Assembly (NCBI GenBank): GCA_023663185.1
Contig: JAMPHY010000002.1
Coordinates: forward strand, 180,338-244,337
Source: Clostridiales bacterium
GTDB taxonomy: Bacteria > Bacillota > Clostridia > Lachnospirales > Lachnospiraceae
Direction: 5' to 3'
Length of the DNA: 64,000 nucleotides
Shown here one piece after another: positions 27,895 to 35,098 of this stretch. The translations under genes and the position numbers were made by a program. Positions within the stretch are counted from its first letter, which is position 1. Each line of letters begins with the position of its first letter. The notes under the pieces are model-generated. The model saw nothing but the letters and a program-made list of their open reading frames with translations. It ran no database searches and had not been told where the DNA came from.

Positions 27895-28446
27895 ATGAAA
27901 TTGTTACATTTAAAGAAGGTTAAAGATGGAAAATACCTGAAAAATTATGAGCTCACATATCTGAATAAGAAGGATAAAGAAAAAGTCTACGAGATTGTCA
28001 GCAGACACGATATCGCAGATGTAAAAGAGCTGGGGAACCGTGTCAGCGGCGTTTCCATCGTAGCATACTGCGATGATAAAATGCTGCTTCTTAGGGAATT
28101 TCGCATGGGCGTAAACCGTTATGTGTATAATCTCTGCGCTGGAATGATAGAAGACGGTGAATCGATTGAAGAGTGCATACAAAGGGAACTCTATGAAGAA
28201 ACCGGACTTATGCTTAAGAAGGTTGTGGATATTCTGCCGCCGTCTTTTTCCGCGCTTGCCATTTCGGATATTAAGACGCAGATTGCTTTTGTAGAAGCAG
28301 AAGGAGAGTTTGAAGACCACACCTCTGACAATGAGCTGATTGAAGCCCGCTTCTATGACAGGGAAGAGGTGCGCGAACTGCTGGAGACAGAAGAATTTAG
28401 CTCACGAGCTCAATTAGCGGCATATTATTTTGTGAAATCGTTCTAA
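27895..28446 (+). CDS. Nudix hydrolase, ADP-ribose pyrophosphatase-like
   Basis: Hydrolase of nucleoside diphosphates linked to another moiety; ADP-ribose is the likely substrate by general resemblance. A complete Nudix box begins GMIEDGESIEECIQRELYEE and continues TGLML, matching Gx5Ex7REUxEExGU. The N-terminal strand region has VSGVSIVAYCDDKMLLLREFRMGVN. 183 aa. It starts 3 bp after the rng stop, so it is the last gene of the radical SAM/rng operon. Confidence 0.88.
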   Translation: MKLLHLKKVKDGKYLKNYELTYLNKKDKEKVYEIVSRHDIADVKELGNRVSGVSIVAYCDDKMLLLREFRMGVNRYVYNLCAGMIEDGESIEECIQRELYEETGLMLKKVVDILPPSFSALAISDIKTQIAFVEAEGEFEDHTSDNELIEARFYDREEVRELLETEEFSSRAQLAAYYFVKSF

Positions 28447-28554
28447 ACATTGCCCAATTTTTCAAAAGCAGTTTTCAAAAGCAAATTCATTACTTCTCGT
28501 AAGATTTAGCTAATTATCACATACGCGCTGTAATTTTTTTAGATAATTTTACTA

Positions 28555-28584
28555 TTGACGGCTCGGGGGGGGCAGACGTATGAT
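28555..28584 (+). promoter_or_regulatory. promoter with a G8 tract in the spacer
   Basis: TTGACG (28555-28560), an 18-bp spacer and TATGAT (28579-28584). The spacer contains eight consecutive G (28565-28572). Gain or loss of one G would set the spacer to 19 or 17 bp, a known route to phase-variable expression. It drives the surface protein gene 28631. Confidence 0.55.
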
Positions 28585-28630
28585 AGAACTGTCTATACAA
28601 TATATATATTAAAAGGCAGGAGGAAGAAAA

Positions 28631-29536
28631 ATGACAAAAATTACAAAATTATTGAAGACGGTAAGGGGTGTGGCTGTATTTGGACTTGCGGCATGTATAA
28701 TTGCAGGGACGTGCAGCACCGCCAATGCAGCGGACTTTGATCCGTTATGGTATGCAGAGCAGAATCCTGATGTGGTTGCTGAATTTGGCGATTCACCGGA
28801 GATTTTGGCGCAGCATTATGAAATGGTGGGAAAAGCAGAAGGTCGTATGTCTAACAGTACTGATGTAGAAGCAAAACTGCGTAAGTTCTTCAATGCAGAA
28901 GAATATGCGGCTTTATATCCCGATGTTGTTGAGGCATTTGGAAATGATCCCGATATTTTGTTCCAGCACTATGTAGCATATGGAATACTTGAGAGCAGAA
29001 GAGCGTCAGAGGATATGAGGCTTTCAACTGTGGCAAGCTTAAAAGCAGCTATGACAAACGCGCTTGAGAGTGTCGGTGCAGAAGCTGTTCCGGGCTCAGC
29101 GGCGATATTAGCAATTATGGAAGGAACACTGGGAGATGAACCTGCAGTGCAGGAAGTATTGGTACAGGTACAGGATACATTGGTTGAAGCGGTTGAAACA
29201 ACGATTGTAGCAGCAAGCAAGCCGGAAGTGGTGCCCTCAGATGACGACGATGACGTTGAAAGTGATTCTACTTCTTCAAGCTCAGATTCCAGTTCAGACT
29301 CAGATTCAGATTCAAGCTCCAGCTCGGATTCGAGCTCTGGTTCGAGTTCCAGTTCAGGTTCGGGTTCAGTAGAGACGCCTCCAACTCAGACTACTACGTG
29401 CGAGCATGATTGGAAGCCGATTGATAACGACGCTACTAAGCATAAATGCTCTAAGTGTAACGAAGAAGAAGAGCATACCTTAAACGAAGGTACATGTTCA
29501 AAATGTAATTATACAGAAACAAAGACAGGAAACTAA
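28631..29536 (+). CDS. secreted repeat protein with Ser/Asp linker and Cys-rich tail
   Basis: 301 aa. Signal peptide with a likely cut after NANA (about residue 33). Two homologous repeats of about 38 residues follow: FDPLWYAEQNPDVVAEFG...HYEMVGKAEGRM and FNAEEYAALYPDVVEAFG...HYVAYGILESRR, a unit common in lachnospiral exported proteins. Then come an alanine-rich helical region, a long Ser/Asp low-complexity linker (about 205-245), and a tail with C-x2-C pairs (HKCSKC and TCSKCN, plus CEH) that could bind zinc. No LPxTG or membrane anchor, so its retention on the cell is unknown. RBS AGGAGG. It is followed by a strong terminator, so it is a single-gene unit. Confidence 0.75.
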   Translation: MTKITKLLKTVRGVAVFGLAACIIAGTCSTANAADFDPLWYAEQNPDVVAEFGDSPEILAQHYEMVGKAEGRMSNSTDVEAKLRKFFNAEEYAALYPDVVEAFGNDPDILFQHYVAYGILESRRASEDMRLSTVASLKAAMTNALESVGAEAVPGSAAILAIMEGTLGDEPAVQEVLVQVQDTLVEAVETTIVAASKPEVVPSDDDDDVESDSTSSSSDSSSDSDSDSSSSSDSSSGSSSSSGSGSVETPPTQTTTCEHDWKPIDNDATKHKCSKCNEEEEHTLNEGTCSKCNYTETKTGN

Positions 29537-29565
29537 TGCAATTTAACAATTAACAGAATATATCG

Positions 29566-29602
29566 GCTCTCGAATTGCACATTTGCAGTTCGGGAGCTTT
29601 TT
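29566..29602 (+). terminator. intrinsic terminator of the surface protein gene
   Basis: GCTCTCGAATTGCA (29566-29579) pairs with TGCAGTTCGGGAGC (29584-29597), followed by TTTTT at 29598-29602. Confidence 0.85.
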
Positions 29603-29618
29603 ATAAGGGATACTGTAT

Positions 29619-29843
29619 GATATAGTACACAAAATGCTCTCTCGTGTCCGGCTGCGTCGCATGAATTTTCTAAATATTCCGATAAGGTAGAATAAGCTTA
29701 CGCAACCGCCTGCAATTCGCATCCGTGCTCAATGCAGGCTTTTCGGGACTTCCATGTCCCGAAATTGCTAGTATATGTTACGGAATATTAAGAAAATCCC
29801 ATACGACTTCACAGGACGCAAGAGAACATTTTGTGTACTATAT
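29619..29843. repeat. large hairpin element with a different core
   Basis: A 225-bp near-palindrome. The arms begin GATATAGTACACAAAATG at 29619 and end with the complement at 29843 (31 positions, 3 mismatches), and continue inward with TCTAAATATTCCG / CGGAATATTAAGA. Inside are a perfect 9-bp hairpin TTTCGGGAC-N6-GTCCCGAAA (about 29740-29763) and a CCTGCA/TGCAGG hairpin. The architecture resembles the repeats at 6746, 46843 and 47075, but the core sequence is not the same. Confidence 0.7.
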
Positions 29844-30160
29844 CTTTATACCATTCGTGCCGCCATAAATTGAGCTATTGCGCATTCGCATATTTCTATG
29901 GCTACATATTTTCTATAATTATATATTTTCTGCGGTTATATCTATTTCGTTATTAGTTACAGTTAGCTTATGTGTCCCTGACGCTCCATATCCTTTTTCC
30001 TTCTAGCAAAGAAATAAATTCAAAATCCCTCTTTACAAAATTACATCAACTATGCTATGCTTAATTAAACATATCTGGGAACCTTAAATTCTGAAAAATC
30101 TTTTTCACATCATGGAATCTAAATCCCTTATATGAAAAATAAAATAAGGGAGGATAACTG
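29844..30160. other. non-coding stretch without a clear feature
   Basis: AT-rich and free of convincing genes on either strand. At its end the inverted repeat CCCTTAT (30125-30131) / ATAAGGG (30144-30150) overlaps the ribosome binding site GGGAGG of the micro-ORF at 30161, so it could hide that site in the RNA. Confidence 0.5.
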
Positions 30161-30266
30161 ATGGTTAAGAAAAAGGACGATTATTAGTTGATTAGCTGAA
30201 TGGCTGTATAAGTTTTACGGACCAGAGCAAAGAAACGAAAAGACTAAATCGTATTGTACAGATTAA
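30161..30266 (+). pseudogene. disrupted micro-ORF upstream of the coiled-coil gene
   Basis: ATG 30161 behind GGGAGG encodes only MVKKKDDY before TAG. Directly after it, an imperfect 8-bp duplication (TTAGTTGA TTAGCTGA) shifts the frame. Past it the reading AEWLYKFYGPEQRNEKTKS... runs to a TAA at 30264-30266. Removing one 8-bp unit would give one ORF of about 32 codons. The tail of this sequence is repeated before the second coiled-coil gene (30607-30651), so it belongs to the duplicated unit. Whether it was ever a gene is uncertain. Confidence 0.3.
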
Positions 30267-30284
30267 GGAAAGGAGTATGATGAA

Positions 30285-30563
30285 ATGACATTAACTAACG
30301 AAGATTTGTTGTCAATCAGCAGGTTATTAGATACAAAACTGGATACGAGACTAAGTGTAATCGATAACCGTTTAAAAAGAGTTGAAGTTGACTTGCTGGA
30401 AAATAATGTAATTCCACGTTTAAATACAATTGAAGCCTGCTATACATCTACATATAACCGCTATAAAGACTATGCTGATAGAATGGATAATGCTTTCTCA
30501 GATATTGAGCTTCTTAAAAATGTAGTATCAGAGCATAGCGAAAAATTACAAAAGTTAGCATAA
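30285..30563 (+). CDS. short coiled-coil protein, paralogue A
   Basis: 92 aa, all-helical and hydrophilic, no membrane segment or known domain. The N-terminus MTLTNEDLLSISRLLDTKLD and the C-terminal 60 residues (NRLKRVE.DLLENNVIPRLNTIE to EKLQKLA) are nearly identical to paralogue B at 30670. Only one DNRLKRV heptad unit is present here. RBS AAGGAG before ATG 30285. The gene and about 60 bp of upstream DNA are duplicated downstream. Function unknown; t-SNARE-like or phage-type coiled coils are possible analogues. Confidence 0.65.
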   Translation: MTLTNEDLLSISRLLDTKLDTRLSVIDNRLKRVEVDLLENNVIPRLNTIEACYTSTYNRYKDYADRMDNAFSDIELLKNVVSEHSEKLQKLA

Positions 30564-30669
30564 TGCTGCAATAAACCAGCTCTCGAATAGCCCATTCTCT
30601 CACAGACCGGAACAAAGAAACAAAGAGACTAAATCATATTGTACAGATTAAGGAAAGGAGTATGATGAA

Positions 30670-31131
30670 ATGACATTAACTAACGAAGATTTGATGGCAA
30701 TCAGCAGGTTGTTAGATACAAAACTAGATGAAAAGCTTGACACAAAGTTGGATGAAAAATTAGATGCAAGACTGATACCAATAGAAAAGCGCATGGATAA
30801 ATTTGATGAAAGGTTTGAACTAATTGATAACCGTTTGGACAAAATTGATAACCGTTTGGACAAAATTGATAATCGCATGGATAAAATCGATAATCGCATG
30901 GATAAAATCGATAACCGCATGGATAAAATCGATAACCGTTTAAAAAGAGTTGAAATTGACCTATTGGAAAATAATGTAATTCCGCGCTTAAATACGATTG
31001 AATCATGTTATACATCTACATATGACCGCTATAAAGATTATGTTGATAGAATGGATAATGCTTTCTCAGATATTGAACTTCTTAAAAATGTAGTATCAGA
31101 TCATAGCGAAAAATTACAAAAGTTAGCATAG
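30670..31131 (+). CDS. short coiled-coil protein, paralogue B with heptad repeats
   Basis: 153 aa. Same N- and C-termini as paralogue A, but the middle is expanded by perfect heptads DNR(L/M)DKI, six of them encoded by 21-bp repeats, preceded by looser ones (EKLDTKLDEKLDARLIPIEKRMDKFDERFE). It should form a long, rigid, probably oligomeric coiled coil. No signal peptide or membrane helix. RBS AAGGAG. Repeat-number change is the obvious way A and B differ. Confidence 0.65.
   Translation: MTLTNEDLMAISRLLDTKLDEKLDTKLDEKLDARLIPIEKRMDKFDERFELIDNRLDKIDNRLDKIDNRMDKIDNRMDKIDNRMDKIDNRLKRVEIDLLENNVIPRLNTIESCYTSTYDRYKDYVDRMDNAFSDIELLKNVVSDHSEKLQKLA
30826..30951 (+). repeat. 21-bp in-frame tandem repeat
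   Basis: Six 21-bp units starting at 30826. Two are GATAACCGTTTGGACAAAAT+T, two begin GATAATCGCATGGATAAAAT, one begins GATAACCGCATGGATAAAAT, and the last is divergent. Neighbouring units are identical, which implies recent duplication. Confidence 0.85.
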
Positions 31132-31219
31132 TGTAGTGATAATCTCTTGACTTATTATAAATACTGTGATAATCTATCAGAAATTTTATATAAATTCAAA
31201 AATTTAACGAGGGAAAATT

Positions 31220-31297
31220 ATGAGCAATAGAAGTAATATGCAGTCCATTATTATTATGCTGGTCCAGCTAAGACTTTCTATTACGGTCACTACCTAA
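31220..31297 (+). CDS. possible 25-codon leader peptide
   Basis: ATG 31220 lies 6 bases after GAGGG and encodes a hydrophobic peptide (MSNRSNMQSIIIMLVQLRLS then ITVTT) that stops at TAA 31295-31297. It lies 22 bp before a pair of competing hairpins and a terminator that precede the ABC exporter genes, a layout typical of translation-controlled attenuation. It is not obviously related to any known leader. Confidence 0.35.
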   Translation: MSNRSNMQSIIIMLVQLRLSITVTT

Positions 31298-31318
31298 ATC
31301 CGATTGATTTCGGGAATA

Positions 31319-31429
31319 CGCATGGCCGTAAGATAAGTAAGTCTTATTTGGCTATGCGGTAATTAGGGCTATAATTTGAACCGCATGGTATATGCACATA
31401 AGTGTATGTAACATAGCGGTTCTTTTTTT
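31319..31429 (+). promoter_or_regulatory. attenuator-like structured leader of the ABC exporter
   Basis: Hairpin 1 pairs CGCATGGCC (31319-31327) with GGCTATGCG (31350-31358). The terminator hairpin pairs GAACCGC (31378-31384) with GCGGTTC (31416-31422), with an inner ATGCAC/GTGTAT stem, followed by T7 (31423-31429). ATGCGGT (31354-31360), part of hairpin 1, can instead pair with ACCGCAT (31380-31386) of the terminator. The structures are mutually exclusive, as in an attenuator. The controlled gene starts at 31477. Confidence 0.5.
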
Positions 31430-31476
31430 ATAGAAAAATACGAGGAGCAGCTTGAGAAAGGAGCATAGTTATTAGT

Positions 31477-32322
31477 ATGAAAGCAATCACAGTAGAGGAT
31501 TTGTCCAAAACCTTTCTGGTAAGGCAGAAGGAAAAAGGAATGAAGGGGAGTCTTAGGGCGATAGTGAAGCCTAAAACGGAAGAAATAAGGGCGGTCGATA
31601 AGCTCTCATTTGACGTTGATGAAGGTGAAATGCTCGCATTTATCGGTCCGAACGGAGCGGGAAAAAGCACCACCATTAAGATGTTGACGGGTATTCTTTA
31701 TCCTGACACTGACAGCGGAAATATTGAAGTCCTCGGCATTAATCCCGTGAAGCAAAGGAAAAAGCTTTCTTACGAAATAGGGACTGTATTCGGGCAGAAA
31801 GAACAGTTATGGACTCATTTAACTCCGTATGACAATTTCCGCTTTTTTGGTGCGATTTATGATATTTCTGAGGAAGAGACTGCCGCGCGGATTGACGAGT
31901 TTACTGATATTTTTGAGCTTGCTTCATTTATAAATACTCCCGTGCGTAATCTTTCCTTAGGGCAGCGCATACGCTGTGAAATCGCGGCTTCGCTTATCCA
32001 TAGACCTAGAATTTTGTTTTTAGATGAGCCCACGATAGGTCTTGATCCAGTGGTTAAGGAAAACATCAGGCAACTGATACAGCAAATGAACAGAGAGTTC
32101 AATACCACGATTTTCCTTACCAGCCATGATGTAGGAGATATCGAGAAGTTATGTAAACGTATTATCATCGTAAACCACGGACAGATTGTGTTAGACGATT
32201 CGATGATGAATCTTAAGTACAACTATCTGAGCACAAATATTGGTGATAATAACATGCAAGGCACTAATATCTCCGATATACCGCTTGAAGAAATTATTAC
32301 ACACATTTATAAGTCAAGATAA
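31477..32322 (+). CDS. ABC transporter ATP-binding protein
   Basis: ATPase of an ABC-2 type exporter encoded with the two following permease genes. Walker A is GPNGAGKST, the Q-loop lies near GQKEQLWTHL, the signature is LSLGQRIRCE, Walker B is ILFLDEPTIGLD and the switch His is in LTSHDVGDI. 281 aa: the C-terminal region after LKYNYL is short and Asn-rich, then ends in PLEEIITHIYKS. Relatives I recall have about 40 more residues between these two points, so an internal loss in the C-terminal domain is possible. Substrate unknown. Confidence 0.85.
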   Translation: MKAITVEDLSKTFLVRQKEKGMKGSLRAIVKPKTEEIRAVDKLSFDVDEGEMLAFIGPNGAGKSTTIKMLTGILYPDTDSGNIEVLGINPVKQRKKLSYEIGTVFGQKEQLWTHLTPYDNFRFFGAIYDISEEETAARIDEFTDIFELASFINTPVRNLSLGQRIRCEIAASLIHRPRILFLDEPTIGLDPVVKENIRQLIQQMNREFNTTIFLTSHDVGDIEKLCKRIIIVNHGQIVLDDSMMNLKYNYLSTNIGDNNMQGTNISDIPLEEIITHIYKSR

Positions 32323-32419
32323 TTGAAAAATTCATTATCCCACAGCATGAGTTGTACAACGTAGCAGTAAGTAATATTTTAACCATTATGAACTCAATCG
32401 AAAGGAAAAACACCACATT

Positions 32420-33211
32420 ATGAAAAAATATTTCGTAATCTATAAATCAGTACTAATGGAAAACCTGCAATATGCAGCAAATATTGTCATGGGATTTATC
32501 AGTTATTTTATCTTTATCTTTATTTTCATAAGGCTCTGGGACTATATATATGATAACCCAACTAAGCTGATAGCAGGATATACTAAGACGCAGATGATTT
32601 GGTATGTAATGATTACTGAAATGATGTGGCACGGCGGACGCTCATCGACTATAACATGGCAGGCAGCGTCAGATATAAGGTGCGGCAATATAGCATATCA
32701 TGTCAATAAGCCCTACCATTACACCTTATATATTTTGTCAAAATATATGGGCGAGTGCAGCATAAAACTGCCGATGTACGCGGCGTTCTGTATGGGAATG
32801 GGGGTTTTGATGGTGGGAAGAATTCCGGGGCTTAGTATCGTCGGACTTGCCGCATGAAGCATAAGCCTGCTGCTTGGAATTATTATCAATGCGGTTTTTA
32901 AACTCTCAATCAGCTTAATTTCCTTCTGGATAGAGGACGCCAATCCTTTCCAGTGGTTATATAATAAGACTATTTTGATAATAGGAACATTATTTCCGCT
33001 AGAAATATTCCCCGCATTTTTGCAGCCGTTTTTTAAACTGACGCCGATTTATACGGTTTGTTACGGTCCGGCAAAGCTGTTTGTTGATTTCAGTCCGGAG
33101 AAATTTCTGGAAATAACTTCAGCTCAGGTAATATATCTGGCGGCAGGCTTTATATTTATGTTTTATCTTTACGGAAAGGGGGCAAAGAAGCTCTATGTCA
33201 ACGGCGGTTAA
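32420..33211 (+). pseudogene. ABC-2 permease interrupted by an in-frame TGA
   Basis: One reading frame of 264 codons from ATG 32420 to TAA 33211 is broken only by TGA at 32855-32857 (…GLAA-stop-SISLLLGIII…). Both halves are hydrophobic and together give the six-helix layout of the ABC-2/DUF990 permeases, like the intact partner at 33195. Nothing near the stop suggests a frameshift, so a single base change or a sequencing error is the simplest reading. Without this subunit the exporter would probably be non-functional, unless the second permease forms a homodimer or the stop is read through. Confidence 0.75.
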
Positions 33212-33989
33212 AAATCAGTTAAAGGTATGTATGCTTTCAGTCAAATATAATATAATGCGTGAAATGATAAATAAAGTTACGTTTTTAACAAATATTTGCT
33301 TTATGATGATTAATAACGCCACGTTTATAATACAATGGGATATTTTGTTTCGGATAAAGGAGGATATCGGCGGCTATACGTTAAACGACGTTATGCTTTT
33401 GTGGGGGCTTACCTCAAGCAGTTACGGGCTTGCGAGAATTTTGTTTGCCAGAGCCTTTGCGCTGCCTTCCCTTATTATAAATGGCAAACTGGACGCCTAT
33501 CTGGTACAGCCTAAAAATGTGCTTTTGAGCGTCATAACATCATCGACCAATACTTCGGCAATCGGGGATTTGCTCTATGGAATAGTTATTATGTGCATAT
33601 TTTCATTCAGCCCGCTTAAATTTGCGCTGTTTTGTATTTTCACAATAACTGGGGCGGTAATAGTAACGGCGTTTGCCTTGTTGATGGGAAGCTTGTCCTT
33701 CTGGTTTATCAGGGCGGAAATCTTCGGCGACAATATGCTTAATATATTTATCAGCTTTTCCACCTATCCGGACGGCATCTTTAAGGGCGCGGTCAGGTTT
33801 ATGATGTATCTGCTTATTCCGGTAGGCATGTCAATATACCTGCCAGTGCATACAATGTTGGATTTTAATATTAAAAACCTGCTTATCGTCATTGGATACA
33901 CAATTTTACTCTCAGCAATAGCCGCCTTTGTGTTTTATATGGGACTGCGAAGATACTCTTCAAGCAACCTGATGGAAGCACGCATGTAA
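33195..33989 (+). CDS. ABC-2 family permease (DUF990-like)
   Basis: 264 aa, six predicted membrane helices, no ATPase motif. It pairs with the upstream ATPase and broken permease as an ABC-2 exporter of unknown substrate; its start overlaps the end of the pseudogene by 17 bp. Conserved-looking segments include GKLDAYLVQPKNVLLSVI, FWFIRAEIFGDNMLN and YPDGIFKGAVRFMMY, which match my memory of this permease family. The operon ends here. Confidence 0.8.
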   Translation: MSTAVKNQLKVCMLSVKYNIMREMINKVTFLTNICFMMINNATFIIQWDILFRIKEDIGGYTLNDVMLLWGLTSSSYGLARILFARAFALPSLIINGKLDAYLVQPKNVLLSVITSSTNTSAIGDLLYGIVIMCIFSFSPLKFALFCIFTITGAVIVTAFALLMGSLSFWFIRAEIFGDNMLNIFISFSTYPDGIFKGAVRFMMYLLIPVGMSIYLPVHTMLDFNIKNLLIVIGYTILLSAIAAFVFYMGLRRYSSSNLMEARM

Positions 33990-34087
33990 AAGTTACTATT
34001 TACTGTTGAAAAGATTTTTTCCAAATTTTGTATACATCAAAAAAAGATTGTGATAAAATAAACAGTGTATGTTTATGGGAGGTAACT

Positions 34088-34324
34088 ATGAGTAAAAACA
34101 ACTGGGCGTGCTTTTTATTAATATTGGCAGGCATCGTAATAGGCGGTTTTATCGGCAATATCCTGCCTGTCGAATGGCTGAATTACGGACAGACCTTCGG
34201 TTTGTCTTCGCCGATTGTTTTAGACTTAGGCATATTGTGCATTACCTTCGGACTCTCAATCAAGATAACGGTTGCCAGTATTATAGGCGTTATTCTGGCG
34301 ATTATAATTTATCGCATGATTTAG
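34088..34324 (+). CDS. DUF4321 domain protein
   Basis: 78-aa membrane protein with two helices. The LILAGIVIGGFIGNILP and LDLGILCITFGLSIKITVAS segments are the hallmarks of DUF4321, commonly placed before radC/mreB in clostridia. Function unknown. Start ATG 34088 (GGGAGG seven bases upstream) is preferred over the longer frame from 34028. Confidence 0.88.
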   Translation: MSKNNWACFLLILAGIVIGGFIGNILPVEWLNYGQTFGLSSPIVLDLGILCITFGLSIKITVASIIGVILAIIIYRMI

Positions 34325-34371
34325 GGTTTTCCCATGCAGAAGGAGAGAGCTGCTGTCGGGAAAGAGACTGA

Positions 34372-35076
34372 ATGAAACTGGTAAAATATGAGAACAATGA
34401 TAATGGCGTTATGCAGAATCTTCCATATGAGAAATTTATTTCTCATGGAGCGGAGACTCTTACGGATTCGGAATTGCTTGCGATTATCTTAAGAACCGGC
34501 ACTTCCAAAATGAGCGCGTGCAAGTTAGGCGAGGAGATTTTAAAAGTATCCGCCAAATATGGCAACGGTTTGCTCGGACTATACCATATACCGCTGTCTG
34601 AGCTTATGGACGTTAAAGGCATAGGGAAGGTTAAGGCAATCAAGCTAAAAGCCCTTGCGGAGATATGTACGAGAATGTCGCAGACTAAAGCGAAGAAATC
34701 CCTTGCATTCACGGAGCCTTATTCTGTCGCCGATTATTATATGGAAAGGCTCAGGCATGAGAAAGTAGAGCATATCCTGTTGCTTTTATTAGATTCGGGA
34801 CTGCATTTACTGGAAGAAGAAGTGATTTCCACGGGAACTTCTAACGCTTCCCTTTTGTCACCGAGGGAAGTGTATATAAGCGCATTCCGTTCGCATGCGT
34901 CGCATATCATGCTGCTGCATAACCACCCCGGAGGCAATCCGGTGCCAAGCAACAATGATATAGAGATAACTAAAAAGGTTGCGGATATAGGTGAAACCAT
35001 CGATATTCCGCTCTTAGACCATATCATCATAGGTGATAATAATTATTTCAGCTTTAAGGAAAGCAAACTAATTTAG
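34372..35076 (+). CDS. radC: RadC family JAB/JAMM domain protein
   Basis: The N-terminal helix-hairpin-helix region (residues about 60-95, LSELMDVKGIGKVKAIKLKA) is followed by a JAMM metalloprotease-like domain. The Zn motif is HNHPGGNPVPSNND, and the E of the active site lies in the LHLLEEEVISTGT region. The name comes from E. coli radC, but a DNA repair role has been withdrawn and the function is unresolved. 234 aa, full length. It sits immediately before mreBCD, a conserved position in Firmicutes. Confidence 0.93.
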   Translation: MKLVKYENNDNGVMQNLPYEKFISHGAETLTDSELLAIILRTGTSKMSACKLGEEILKVSAKYGNGLLGLYHIPLSELMDVKGIGKVKAIKLKALAEICTRMSQTKAKKSLAFTEPYSVADYYMERLRHEKVEHILLLLLDSGLHLLEEEVISTGTSNASLLSPREVYISAFRSHASHIMLLHNHPGGNPVPSNNDIEITKKVADIGETIDIPLLDHIIIGDNNYFSFKESKLI

Positions 35077-35098
35077 CATAAGAAAGGGGTAATTTACC

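Noticed and set aside
29850-29950. Minus-strand reading of about 29 codons in the gap after the surface protein gene
   Set aside because: No start codon and no RBS; probably chance or an old remnant that cannot be supported.
30826-30951. CRISPR-like repeat
   Set aside because: The repeats are 21 bp, in frame and encode heptads of a coiled coil.
31240-31363. Stop-free stretch in another frame through the attenuator (about 40 codons rich in Tyr)
   Set aside because: No start codon follows the preceding stop, no RBS fits, and the length is within chance; the same bases form well-paired hairpins.
31319-31429. T-box riboswitch
   Set aside because: The GAACCGCATGG segment only loosely resembles the T-box antiterminator sequence, and no stem I or specifier loop is visible.
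32855-32857. TGA as a selenocysteine codon in the ABC permease
   Set aside because: The position is in a membrane helix of a transporter with no redox role, and no SECIS-like hairpin is evident right after it.
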